From Neelides folsomi (Eukaryota > Arthropoda > Collembola > Neelipleona > Neelidae), in the NCBI GenBank assembly GCA_034687125.1, contig JAQGBZ010000168.1, forward strand, positions 1 to 64,000: a DNA stretch of 64,000 nt, given 5' to 3'. Both the position numbers and the translations under genes were made by a program. This document shows positions 40,807-50,907 of the stretch, piece by piece. The first letter of the stretch is position 1. Each line of letters starts with the position of its first letter. The notes below the pieces were generated by a model, which was not told the DNA's origin, did no database searches, and saw only the letters and a program-made list of their open reading frames with translations.

Positions 40807-41416
40807 TACTACAAATACATTAAATAAAGCGGTTTTATAATTGCAATTTTTATTTAAATGCGGCGTGAATGGATGTCTTTAACATTCTCAATGTGTCGTC
40901 CCTGATGTTCTACGACCTTTTGACACCTCTTCCAAGCCTGCAATACCCGCCTTGTCCTTTCCATGTCAACTTTAGCCCACTCCTGCTTCAACACTTTCCA
41001 TAGTCCAGAAAGGGTTTTGGCACGTCGATTCCAAAGACGCTGCTTGAGGAACCCAAAGCCAAAGAAATCAAGGGGAGAGATGTCAGGGGATTTCACAGGG
41101 ATTTCTTCGTTTGGGATGATGGTGATTCCGAGTCTTCGCTTTAAATCAGAAGCGTACGCTTGAGAGATGTTTTCTTCTCTAAGCAAATCAACGATTTGTC
41201 TTTGACTATAGCTAGACTTTGAAAAAGCAAGAACCATGCCTTCCGTCTTAGAATCAATTTTTTGCGCCCCATTTTAATAAATCAATGATTAAATTATAAT
41301 CGATAGTAGAATTATGCACAATAAACATGATCCCGCCAAATAATTCCCGCTAATATGAAGGTTTATGCGCATTAAGCGAAGACCGCAAATAATGTTTTTA
41401 ATGTACCCGTCCTGTA
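40807..41416 (-). mobile_element. Internally deleted mariner element
   Basis: A deletion derivative of a mariner element, about 610 bp instead of the usual ~1.2-1.3 kb. The right end (5' end of the coding strand) is clear: read on the minus strand it is TACAGGACGGGTACATTAAA, with TA at 41415-41416. The left end is inferred from a degenerate partner, TACTACAAATACATTAAA, starting at 40807. Between them lies one minus-strand reading frame covering the N-terminal DNA-binding part and the C-terminal part of the transposase. The middle of the gene, including the first two catalytic aspartates, is missing. Confidence 0.75.
40854..41237 (-). pseudogene. Mariner transposase deletion derivative, 127-codon open frame
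   Basis: This frame encodes a Tc1/mariner transposase lacking its centre. The N-terminal segment SYSQRQIVDLLREENIS looks like the start of the helix-turn-helix that binds the inverted repeats. At QAYASDLKRRLG it jumps to the C-terminal part IPVKSPDISPLDFFGFG, which contains the third catalytic aspartate (SPLDFF), and continues to IHSRRI and a stop. The first two aspartates of the DDD triad are deleted, so it cannot catalyse transposition. The original start seems to lie 9 codons upstream (ATGGGGCGC...), but a run of six A's where seven are expected puts that ATG out of frame. Translation would therefore begin at MVLAFSKSS. The frame after the deletion is otherwise open. The copy at 45361-46533 is from the same family. 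Confidence 0.85.
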
Positions 41417-41714
41417 TCATAGAAATTCTCTAGATTTAATATTAAATATGGTGCCCTTTAATATGTAAGTAATTGAAAAGCTCCATCAAACAGAACCAAA
41501 GATCAAGCTTTAATTAACACTAATGATTTAATTCGTTTCATTACCAAAAGAAATTCAAATAGATTTTTATTTAAATCTACTTGTACTAATATTAACACCT
41601 ATAGTACATAAGTATTGGTTGTACTAGAAGCTGTTTTATAAAATTATTGGTATTTAAAAATTATATGCATAATATATAAAAGAAATGCAATTCAAATTAA
41701 CTATATGAATATAG
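41417..41714. other. Spacer between two transposons
   Basis: AT-rich sequence without a supported feature. Confidence 0.5.
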
Positions 41715-41722
41715 GTAGATAT
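41715..41722. repeat. Left 8-bp target duplication of the hAT element
   Basis: GTAGATAT, identical to 44037-44044 on the far side of the element. An 8-bp duplication is the mark of hAT-superfamily insertion. Confidence 0.88.
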
Positions 41723-41795
41723 TAGGGAAAGTAATCGATAATTATCGGGTTTTTCATTTATCTTTTATCGGAAATTTTTATCGATAAAAATGGTA

Positions 41796-41855
41796 CATGC
41801 TCTCGCGTCGTTTAAGCTCTTGACATCCCGCGTTTTTAGAACATGATTTAGAATA
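41796..41855 (+). repeat. Left terminal inverted repeat of the nested IS630-type element
   Basis: About 60 bp starting CATGCTCTCGCGTCG. It matches the reverse complement of 43715-43773 with about two substitutions and one extra T. It is preceded by TA, the expected target of Tc1/mariner-IS630 elements. Confidence 0.9.
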
Positions 41856-41931
41856 TGCTACTATTAAATTCTCAAAATGCACTTTAATAATCAACAAACA
41901 TTATTATCATTAGAAACTGCATTATTTTAAT

Positions 41932-43418
41932 TTAATATGAAATTTCCGTATTTTCTGAACCATCCGGGCTGTCTGAATCTTCACTACCTTCAAAATTTGA
42001 TGAATCACTTTCATTTGAAATAACAATTGGGTCAATTTTATTGTATATAAAATCCTCAATTAATCCGTCTCTTTTCCAATTAATGTCTTCGTATTTAATT
42101 GCGTGTTCGACGCATTTCCTCCAAGTTTCGGTCGAGATTGATTTAATGGCTTGTTTACTCAATTCCAAAATTCCATTAATATTGTTTCCTTTGTTGTTTT
42201 TTGAAATGTAACCCTTAACCGACGCGTAAACCAATTCAATATGGTTAAACTCACAGTGCGCTGGGGGAAGCCAAAGAATTTTGATATTTTTGTTCGAGTT
42301 TTTTTCAACAACTTCATCCACGAGATACTTTGGTTCAACTGGTTTTTGCTTCGAAAGTTTTACAAGGGTTGGTTTGGTCAATGAATCAAAAGATGATGAA
42401 TGGTCAGGAATTTCAATTTCATGGGAAATGTTCCAAGAAAGATTTGGCATTAATGTTGATGTTACCTGTATTATTAATATTGCATGCATAAATATGTATT
42501 TATAAGGATAAATTAATAATACATAATTTCCAATTAATTTTTTTATAAATATATTTTATATCTCACCCTTTTTTATGATAAGATGCTTGGTCAAGCACCA
42601 AAACCGAATGATCCGGAACAATTTCCACTAGGCGTTTATACCAATTTAAGTAACGCTCATGGTTCATATTTCCATGGTAATCCTTCGTGTCCTTTTTGAT
42701 ATAAAAATGTCATCGGCACCATTCAAAAATCCATTTTCATTTCCAATATGATTAATAAATACACGTCCATGAGAGTTCTTAAGCAGAAATCCGCCTATTT
42801 TAATTTAAATCAATTAAAATAATGAATTTTTAATTTAATTAAATTGTAGAATTTCATATGATGTAATTAATTATACCTACATAATTCTTCATATCTTGTA
42901 AAATGGTTCCAGAGCAAAGTCCTTTAAGCTCTTTTCTTTCTTGTAGAGTCATCATCATCTGCCATGAACATTTTCTCGATTGATCTAGAAAAGACCACGT
43001 TTCGTCTAAATAATATATATTGTATTTTTGCTTCCGGTAAAATCGAATTGCCTTTAAATAATTTTCCCGCTGTTGAACAATGTCAGATCTTTCAAGAAAT
43101 ATTGGCTTTTTATTAATTTTCCTATATTTAAATCCACATTATTTTGTCAACCAAAGATAAAATGTAGTTTTTCCAACTTTAGGAAACAAAGGATCTTCAA
43201 TGCACTTATCGAGTAGTTTGAACGCTTGTATAGGTTTTTCTGGCATAAAACTCTTTGGTCGTCCTCATCATACTTTTTGTAAAGTTGTCCGGCTTTTCAA
43301 TTCTCCCCTTTTTTAAATTTGGCTTCTTGATGTTTTCTTTGTCGGTAGGAATTTTGTAGACATTGTACACAGATTGGCAACTCACATTGTGATTTCTGAA
43401 ATTGTTTTTACAATGCAC
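41932..43418 (-). pseudogene. DDE_3-type transposase, degraded
   Basis: Read along the minus strand: an N-terminal basic/HTH region (43418 to about 43210), then KPDNFTKSMMRTTKEFYARK, a frame change, and FKLLDKCIEDPLF. An in-frame TAA follows WLTK near 43138. Next come YLDETWSF with the first catalytic aspartate (about 43020), NSHGRVFINHIGNENG and DYHGNMN, VLDQASYH with the second aspartate (about 42585), and LPPAHCEFNHIELVY with the catalytic glutamate (about 42235). The acidic serine-rich tail ends at 41932. This order (LDETW ... LDxASYH ... LPPxHCExNxIEL) is typical of a DDE_3 transposase family widespread in arthropods. Between the second aspartate and the C-terminal frame lies an intron-like GTGAG...ATACAG segment, but the flanking frames do not join cleanly, so it may instead be decay. 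Confidence 0.88.
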
Positions 43419-43714
43419 TTTATTGAAAATGAATCAATGTACTCGTTTTTTGTATTTATGGGGAGATTAGATTCTAAAATAATTTAATGCTTCTTAAATG
43501 TGTTTAAATTTTTTATAATTAATGATTCCTGTTCTGTTAAAGTAAGTGTTTCCTTTTTGTATTATTTAGTTTAAACATAGTTAAATTAGTTAAAAGAAGT
43601 TTATATGCTATTATTTTACATGTTTTGGAATGAACGAGTTTGTTATTTTTACTCTCTAAATTTGAATTTATTTGGAACATCATTAAAGGGTTATATGAGA
43701 AATTAAAATTAATT

Positions 43715-43773
43715 TATTCTAAATCATGTTCTAAAACGCGGAATGTCAAGAGCTTAAACGACGCGAGAGTATG
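43715..43773 (-). repeat. Right terminal inverted repeat of the nested IS630-type element
   Basis: 59 bp ending CGCGAGAGTATG, the partner of 41796-41855. The long, nearly identical repeats suggest the insertion is not very old, although its transposase frame is already broken. Confidence 0.9.
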
Positions 43774-44036
43774 TTTTAATTGGTAAATTTTTAAATTAGC
43801 TATATAATATCAATCAAATCTTAATATTTGAAATAGAAATATGTCTTAACTAATAAAGTTATAGGCGACCGAAGTAAATGGAGACTCACTCTTTAGGATA
43901 ATCTCCCAATTATTAAAAAATTACATCAAAATATATCGGTAATTGTTAAAAATTTTATATACTATTTTTATCAATAAGATATTTGTATTTATCGTTTTCA
44001 TCGATAAAAAACATTCCCGATAAATTCCCTTCCCTA

Positions 44037-44044
44037 GTAGATAT
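44037..44044. repeat. Right 8-bp target duplication of the hAT element
   Basis: GTAGATAT, identical to 41715-41722. Confidence 0.88.
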
Positions 44045-45360
44045 GAAATAATGAACAATAATTTTAAATGGTGCACAAAAGAGATTAACATGGAATGAGT
44101 CGACTAGGAGGTGATTAGCGAAGAGAAGCGAAATTCCTCGTTTTCCTTGAGAATCCGTAGGGGTCGAGGAATCAAAGTTTAAATTTGTGTGTGAATAAGC
44201 GGGTTAGTCACCTCGTTATGGGTCTCGTCTCATTTGGGGTGAAGGCGGAGGGCCGTATTATTCATATTATTCATGGAGACTTGTAATAACCTCGACCCCT
44301 TCTGGCTCACTTACCCATAATAACGTTCCTCTTTAGAGGAAATAATAAATGGGGAGTATATCTAATTTCTATAGGGGAGGAGAGAAGCATAATCAAGGAA
44401 GCAGAACAATTACAATTCATTTCCTCGTCTCTTCAACTTCTTCCCCTCCACCCGCCGCGTAATGAAGGCAGGCAGGAGGAGAAAGTTGAGAATCCCACAC
44501 CGGCTGGAGAAGCTCAAGACGTCTCTCACCCGTAAACTCCCATAGAAGGAAGAAGCCCTCAAACCTTTAATTTAAACTTCTTTTCATCATCTTTCGCTCA
44601 AAATTGAATCTCCGCTCTCTTGAACAACCCTCCTCTTTATCTACATGTCTCTGCTACATTTTTATAATGAATTTAAAATCTGAGCATAATGAACAAAATG
44701 AGCAGCGATTCCACAAAAGGAAAGAAATTTTCATTTGTTTATTTGAAGATTACATAAAATGATAATTACCAACCAGATTACAGTTATGAATAACATATTA
44801 TGTACAGTTAATATTCTTAATATCATTATGAATTGTTAAATGTTAGACCATTCTTATTAATGATATATCTAAAACATGGAAATATTATGGCCCTTATATT
44901 ATAAAATTTTAACAATTTGTGCGTAAATGAAAAAATTCAATTCTTATCTTACCAATCTATGATATATTATATCAGAATATTTAAGTTATAAATACTATTA
45001 GAAATGAATCTTAAGTACCCATTTTTCATTTTGCGAGCAGTGGGCCAATATGTCGGCCACGGAGGCCTTTTCTTCTTGGCAATCCACCAATTCCCTTTTA
45101 ATATCATAAAGCAAAAAAACATTTTCAGTCTCTTCTCTGTGGAACATTTCATTTTAAGAGGGTCGAGGCTCCGAATAATGGAAAAGAGAAAGAAAGACTT
45201 TTCTTCTCTTAACAATATTCTCTTTCTTTATAACATCTTCCAAACTTCTAACTACATGAACTTATATTACCAAAAAGCCTAACCAAAGAAAGTTATGATT
45301 AACAAATATAGTATAAATTAACAAATTATTCATATTTCATAAACACCTTATTAATCTTGA
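44045..45360. other. Non-coding stretch with a G+C-richer patch
   Basis: No supported gene. From about 44090 to 44640 the sequence is clearly richer in G+C than its flanks and has purine-rich runs, as in several other islands of the window. The remainder is AT-rich. Overlapping frames at 44967-45282 on both strands are unassigned. Confidence 0.45.
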
Positions 45361-46533
45361 TACAAAAAACAATTACACAAACTCCGATATCATGAGTTCT
45401 AATAACGTTAGCCGTGTGAATTTTGTGCGGGATGTTGTTTATACAACCACAAACTCGGTCAAATTTAGATCTATTAAAAAATTTGTAAAAATGGGGCCTA
45501 AATTTAGTGCTTAAGTTGAAGGTATGATTCGAAGGTTTTCCAAATGGCATTCCTTCTTTCCAAGTCCTCTTATAGTTAAAGAGAGATTGGAATTAATGAA
45601 AGAAGAAGATATCAGGATTTCAAAGACTGGAGTTCATAACATCATTAATAACAAAGGTAAATTTAGAAAATTTAAATTTTGTATTAATTTTAAAGTATTA
45701 TTAAGCTAGTTTAATGATGAAGGGAAAACACGAGAGGAAAAAAGCAGAGGTTTTCCAACACCACCAAACCATTTACACCACGGAAATTCACTCCTCAAAG
45801 CTTGAGAAGAGTCCGACTGTTTTGCCTTCAAAAGAATCCTCCAACGCAAAAAAAATTTAGCCCAATTGTTGAATGTCTCCAGGTCTACTATCCAGCATCA
45901 AATAAAAAAATAAATCTTCAATCTGCTTTAAAGCCACGGGCCAGTTTGTTACCGCGGAAAAGGAGAAAAACTTCCACCGGATTGGGTATGTGAGAAGAGA
46001 GATTTGGAAAGCGTTTTATGGTTGTGCCATGAGTGGAAGAGGGCCACTTCCACTCATTAGAGTTCATGCGAAAACAAAGGTCAACCAACAATTTTATGTT
46101 GACTTTGTTTTAAAGCCCATGGTCGAAGTTCACATCCCTAAACTTTATGGGAATGAAATTGGAAAAGTCTTCATTTACCATGATGCAGCGACCTCACACG
46201 TTGGCAAAAAAACTAACTGAACACCCAAAACTGAAATCCCTATTAAGTCACCAGACATCTCTCCGATGGACTTTTATGGGTTCGGATTCCTTAAATAACG
46301 TCTATTCAATAGGAATGCAAAGACACTGGAAGGAGCTTGGAAATGTCTGAAACAAGAGTGAAACAAGATTGACGCTGCCAAAACTCAGAGTCTACCAAGC
46401 ATGGAAAAGATGCCGAATGGTGACCCAGTTGGGTGGACAACACATCGAGCAAATTAACCAAATTCATTCCTATCGGATCTAGTTTAAAACCTGGGTAGTA
46501 AAGTGGTCTTATAGCAATAATCAACCCTCTGTA
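45361..46533 (+). mobile_element. Full-length, broken mariner element
   Basis: About 1.17 kb, normal for a mariner. The right end is ...CCCTCTG followed by TA (46532-46533). The left end is inferred at TACAAAAAACAATTA (45361), which pairs only loosely with it, so the left border is less certain. It contains one plus-strand transposase gene of normal length with several interruptions. The C-terminal part is related to the deletion derivative at 40807-41416 but lies in opposite orientation, so these are two independent insertions of one family. Confidence 0.75.
45491..46482 (+). pseudogene. Mariner transposase, multiply interrupted
   Basis: A 992-bp region equal to about 330 codons, the usual mariner transposase length. 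It starts MGPKFSA and meets a stop at codon 8, then resumes with VEGMIRRFSKW and RISKTGVHNIINNKGK (first helix-turn-helix). A second DNA-binding part (NPPTQ...) lies near 45838-45930. MSGRGPLPLIRVHAKTKVN and YVDFVLKPMVEVHIPKLYG follow, then YHDAATSH with the second catalytic aspartate near 46180, and IPIKSPDISPMDFYGFGFLK with the third aspartate near 46265. Further stops interrupt FLK/RLFNR and KQE/NKID, and a frame change precedes the tail HIEQINQIHSYRI. Over the 46 residues around the third aspartate, about three quarters are identical by eye to the frame at 40854-41237. It is non-functional. Confidence 0.85.
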
Positions 46534-49500
46534 TATAGTAAATTTTTGGATAAGTAAGTATAAAATGAATTTCAAGCGAAAAAATTAGGGTGGAAGTTAT
46601 TAAAGTGAAAGTAGAAATAATTAAAATAATACTTTTTCATTAAAGCGTCAACTTTTCTTATACTTGGAAAACGTCGATTGAAAAGATAAATATAAAAAGA
46701 TCAAATTACTCATTAAATTGAGCACGCCCAGGACGGCAGGACAAGAATAAGTGGATATCTGATTTCCAAATATTGTTAAAAAGCAAAGTTCCTTGTTGAT
46801 TTGGTCCAAATTCAAAAGAAAGGGAAATCTCGAGTTGCACAAGATGAAAACTTTTTAATGACAAATATACTTTGTCCAAATTAAATAAGTAGAATGAAGT
46901 AGAATTCGTCAATTTTATACCAATTAATTGAAAGTTTATGACAAACTTAAACTCAGTTAATTAAACTCCCGAAACAAGTTTAGATCTCAATTATGTGTTA
47001 TTCATGTTTAGTTTATAATTAGCTATTTGGTGTCCATTTCAAACAGTCGAAAGCGAATATAGAAAACAATGGTGAGAGATTACGAAGCTAAGGGCTTTGA
47101 GCTCATCGTCGGAATCTCTTAATATGAGTTCAAAGGGTGTTTTCGTGAAGGGCTGAACAGTACAGGGAGAAACTTAATACATGGCATTCGTATGTCTTCC
47201 TCTTTTAGCGGCTGATGTGGAGTCCGTGGGAAATGAAATGGGAGACAAAATAGTCATTCCGGTCACATAACTTTCAGCTCCACTCCCACAACGTGGGGAA
47301 AGTTGAGGAGAACAAACAGTGAAATTTTAGGAATTTATGAACCTTGAGATTCTTAATAGTCGGTTCATATGTTATAATATGTTTCCTCCAATTCTCTCCA
47401 TAATCTTCATATATACATCATATGCACACGCATTGGAACGTTAACATTAGTCATTAGTGAGACTTTAAGGAAGTTCCCTCGCCTTAAACCCCAAATTTTG
47501 CCAGCCAAAGTGTCAAAGTGTCAAATATGTCAATGTCAACCTACTTCTTCCAATGATGAACGTTCAAAGTCTCTAATTTTCTCACGTGGATTTTAATTAC
47601 TTACCCCGCCCACACCTGCTCGTTTCGTTAACTTGAAAATTAAAACCGGATTTTGTTCGAATTCTATGAATTACGGCTGAATTTTGCTTCCACTTTAAGA
47701 ACGAGCAAAAGTTTCAACCATACCCTTTTAGAGGACACTTTACTCAAAAGCTAATTATGCAATTAATGTAATATACATAATTCTCCTTAAGATTACTTTT
47801 TCTATGAATTACCAAAAAACACTAAAAGTTTTAATTAAATAACTCTTCTGTTAATTCTAAATATAATATTTGTTTAGATTTAAGCTATACCATATGAGTA
47901 TGTAATATTAGTATATGGTTAAAGTTGTTAAGCCTAAAGGTGTTAAAAGGAATAAAAGAAGAGGAAAATTCGTCGGGTTCTCTTCATTTGATGAGGATCA
48001 AAGAGAGATGTTGATTATATGGTCGAGTCGTCTCTTTATGAAAGCATTCTCAATGTCCTAAACTTGTCTCGGCTGAAAGCCATATAAAGTTGAGAAGCAA
48101 GTAAAGTTTGACAACTCGGGCGATTTGAAGAGAAAGTAATTAGAAAGTTAGGTGAATGTAGAAAAGTATTAATCGTAGGGGGAGTAAACTGGGAGCTTTT
48201 AAAGCTCAATTCACACTTTCCTCGATTTCAAAATCCCCTACAAAGTTGGCAAGTTGGATGAGATTACAAATTCCAATGTATTTATTATGCTATGCTTGTA
48301 CTGTACTAAAATTAAATAAATACTCATGCTTAGCTTAAAATTTAAACTACAAACTATTTTCACCGGTTTATCGGCTAGTATTTATTAGTACAATTTGTGA
48401 AAATTGTTATTGTATTGAATATTCTTAAAATAATTATAGGTATTCTTTCTTAAAGAATTAAGTAACTTTTAAGCTATGTATTTTGTATATTACATTTATA
48501 CAAATATGTATGAGTGACTAAGGATAGTAAATGGACAAACATTTTATATTGCAGTTTATAGACTTACTATTATGTAGAGACTGATTGCAATCATTAGAAA
48601 GATGTGAGAAGGGGGATTGAATTCCCTTTTACCAAATTGATCCAACCAACAGAGGATGAAAAATGAAAATGAATTGAAAGTGCCAAACAGAGGGCTTTAC
48701 CTAATCCTAAATCACTTTCCTTGAATCTCCCTCATTTGTAACTTCCGGATCCCCAAGTTCAAAACACTTATCCATTCCCGCTCCACTTTTCCCAATTCAA
48801 TCCACTTGCATTCATGGTGTACACAGTATAAATAAAATTCCAAAAAATCAATTGAAATCCAATCGAATTGAAAAAAAACCTCTCCTTTTGTTCTTCAATC
48901 GAAAAGACGTTCATTGAGTTATGATAAATGTGGATTTGATAAAAGTGTCACTTTTCATTAAAGGGCGGAAGGCGAGTTTGAAAGACAAGGGCGAACGGCT
49001 GTCAATTTCCCCTTTCCTCATAGTTTCTCTTTTTGATCTAAAAGAAAATATTTGTTTCCAACTTTATTCTTCTAAAGGGTGAGTTAAAAAGGGATTTTAG
49101 GAATAAAAGAGGCGACGAGGATTTGAAGTTGACTTCAAGACAACTCCGTCTGTATTATTTTCCTCTCACTCTCGCCAGTCTCTTTCCATCAACGTATTCC
49201 TGGTGACAAGCGGGGCTGAGAAAAAAATCACCAACGCACGTCGTCGTCCTCTTTCACGGAAGGGTAAGATGAGGGGAGTTTCCTTCAAGATGAATATCTC
49301 TATTTCTCAATTTAAACTTGCCTTAAAAGGACTGAGTTGAGCCAATCCTCGGTTTATTATAACGTATGGAAACTCATTTCTTAGCCCTCGTGAACGAGAT
49401 AGAACTTAAAGGATCGTGTTCATGTAAGGTTCGCTCCTAGTTATAAGAGAACATTCAATTTTATTGTTTTGCACAATGGGTCCAAGTCCAAAATCAATAC

Positions 49501-50145
49501 AAGTTCATATACGAACAAATCTGGTCTTTTATACACCCATTCTCAACTACCATTATACTCACCATGTGTGTGATGCACCAATTTAAATCTCTTGCTTTAT
49601 TTGAACCTTTCAATAAAAAAAACTTTAACTTCATTTAATGGGATTTCAAATGTGCAAAATCTTTAAAATAAAAATATTCAATAAACCCAAACTTTAACCC
49701 TTTCCAATGCAACCAGTTTTTCTTAAATGTTTACAAACGTGCACATCGTTAGCAACGATTAATTAATTAAAATGCAAAGCAAATTGATTTCTGTCTCATA
49801 TTTATGCAAAGCAAAATCAATGTAAAATCTCCAAAACTGCAAGATTTGAGATGAGAAATGAAAATAAAAATCAGACAAATTATAATTCCCACTTGTAATT
49901 CCCCATAAGTTCAGAGTTTATACCAATTGCCAATCCGAATGTACCATTACCCCTAACCGCCAAATGTTAAAACCCTTGTTAAAACCCTAAACCCTTGAGA
50001 GACATCTGTGGAGAAAGTCCAGAATCACGGCCCCGCCATATCCCCCTTGTATATTTTTGCTTATGCATCCAAAAGGAATCGAGGCTTGCTTGATTTCGAT
50101 GTGACGTATTGCCATGCGCAGCGGTTTGTTTCAATCACAATTAAA
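46534..50145. other. Non-coding stretch
   Basis: No supported gene in 3.6 kb. A minus-strand frame at 46706-46912 is unassigned. A short AGTGTCAA repeat lies near 47508-47525, and repeated TTAAAACCC occurs near 49970-49990. The region around 49000-49330 is G+C-richer and purine-rich. Nothing here resembles a known coding family or RNA gene. Confidence 0.45.
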
Positions 50146-50487
50146 TCAAACATTTCTTCGGTGAAGAGTTAGGAAACATTTAAGTTCCTTATTGAGATCC
50201 TCGGGTGAAAGTTGAAATGCCGATGAAGTCATCAAATGGTTCAATCTCGGGCTCGTGGTCTTCTGTTTTGATTCAAACCCAGTCGATTGTTGGATGAGGA
50301 AGTTGAGAGGTCGTGGCGGCAGAGCGTTTTCTTCTTTCGTCTCAAATCCACCATCACTTTCATCTTGAGACTTGGATTGGAGAGGAATTTGCTCGAAAAA
50401 ATTCACCTCCTCAAGTATTCCGTTCATTCCAATCAAAACTTTGAGAATTATCAATTTCATCTTCGGTCGGATAAAGAAAATCACCAT
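50146..50487 (-). CDS. Orphan reading frame with acidic/serine-rich stretches
   Basis: A 113-codon minus-strand frame that I cannot assign. Its second half reads ALPPRPLNFLIQQSTGFESK, then SPEDLNKELKCFLTLHRRNV and a stop. The SPEDLNKELxxFL piece vaguely resembles the start of tyrosine-recombinase-like proteins of Crypton type, but there is no catalytic domain to confirm this. Upstream, in a different frame (about 50550 to 50420), lies an acidic stretch STLNSEIDSDISSERVDD followed by DEIDNSQSFDWNERN, which also looks protein-like and ends in a stop. The two could be pieces of one broken gene or a chance overlap. About 250 bp further upstream on the same strand is an array of palindromic repeats. 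The function is unknown and the coding status uncertain. Confidence 0.3.
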   Translation of the reverse strand: MVIFFIRPKMKLIILKVLIGMNGILEEVNFFEQIPLQSKSQDESDGGFETKEENALPPRPLNFLIQQSTGFESKQKTTSPRLNHLMTSSAFQLSPEDLNKELKCFLTLHRRNV

Positions 50488-50733
50488 CGTCGACTCTCTC
50501 GGATGAGATATCCGAGTCGATTTCCGAATTTAACGTTGAAATTTTAAAAAAAAAGCAGTGATAATTTCAATGTTTCAATAATGTCTTAATTAACAGATAA
50601 AAGCAATAAATTTTATTATCTTTAAGACGTTTATTTTATTTTTTGAGCGATTGGCAATATTTAATTGTATTTAAAAGATTGATTTCATTGGAAAAACAAG
50701 TGGGAATTTAAGAATTAGAAGCGAGGGTTTTTT

Positions 50734-50907
50734 GGTCAGTATACGCAGTTTTCATGCCATTTCATTTTGGTCAGTATACTTACCACTTGCAGATTACATG
50801 CAAAAACATTAGGGAAAGAATAGTGACCATTTGCAGTTTACATGACATTTTGAAATGGTCAGTATACTGACCATCTGCACGTTTTTCTTTTGGTCACTAT
50901 ATTGACC
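50734..50907. repeat. Array of five near-palindromic GGTCAGTATACTGACC units
   Basis: Copies begin at about 50734 (half unit), 50769 (GGTCAGTATACTTACC), 50812-50828 (decayed, ending GTGACC), 50857 (perfect 16-bp palindrome GGTCAGTATACTGACC) and 50892 (GGTCACTATATTGACC). Most are followed by a YTTGCA-like or TTGCAG block, so the repeating unit is longer than the palindrome and spaced 34-45 bp. Regularly spaced dyad-symmetric sites usually mean a dimeric DNA-binding protein, such as a transposase binding subterminal repeats or a regulator. Which of these applies is not shown by the sequence. Confidence 0.8.

Larger units (their letters stand above)
41796..43773 (-). mobile_element. Tc1/mariner-IS630 superfamily element nested in the hAT element
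   Basis: A 1978-bp element with ~60-bp terminal inverted repeats and a decayed DDE transposase on the minus strand. The left flank is TA. The right flank reads TT, so the target duplication is degraded on that side. It inserted into the smaller hAT derivative, so it is the younger of the two. The transposase region (about 41932-43418) keeps recognisable catalytic blocks but has internal interruptions, so this copy should not move by itself. Confidence 0.88.
41723..44036. mobile_element. hAT-type non-autonomous element carrying a nested insertion
   Basis: The ends read TAGGGAAAGTAATCGATAAT on the left and, reverse-complemented, TAGGGAAGGGAATTTATCGG on the right, and are flanked by exact 8-bp duplications GTAGATAT. 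Removing the inner element (41796-43773 plus its target dinucleotide) leaves about 335 bp with no coding capacity, so this was a MITE-sized hAT derivative. Both arms carry several copies of a TTATCG motif within 100 bp of the ends (for example TTTATCGG, TTATCGATAAA and CGATAAA). This resembles the clustered subterminal sites that hAT transposases bind. The exact flanking duplication indicates that the original insertion is still undisturbed at its borders. Confidence 0.85.

Noticed and set aside
46706-46912. Minus-strand frame next to the full-length mariner, considered part of it
   Set aside because: It lies beyond the clear right end of the element and shows no transposase motif.
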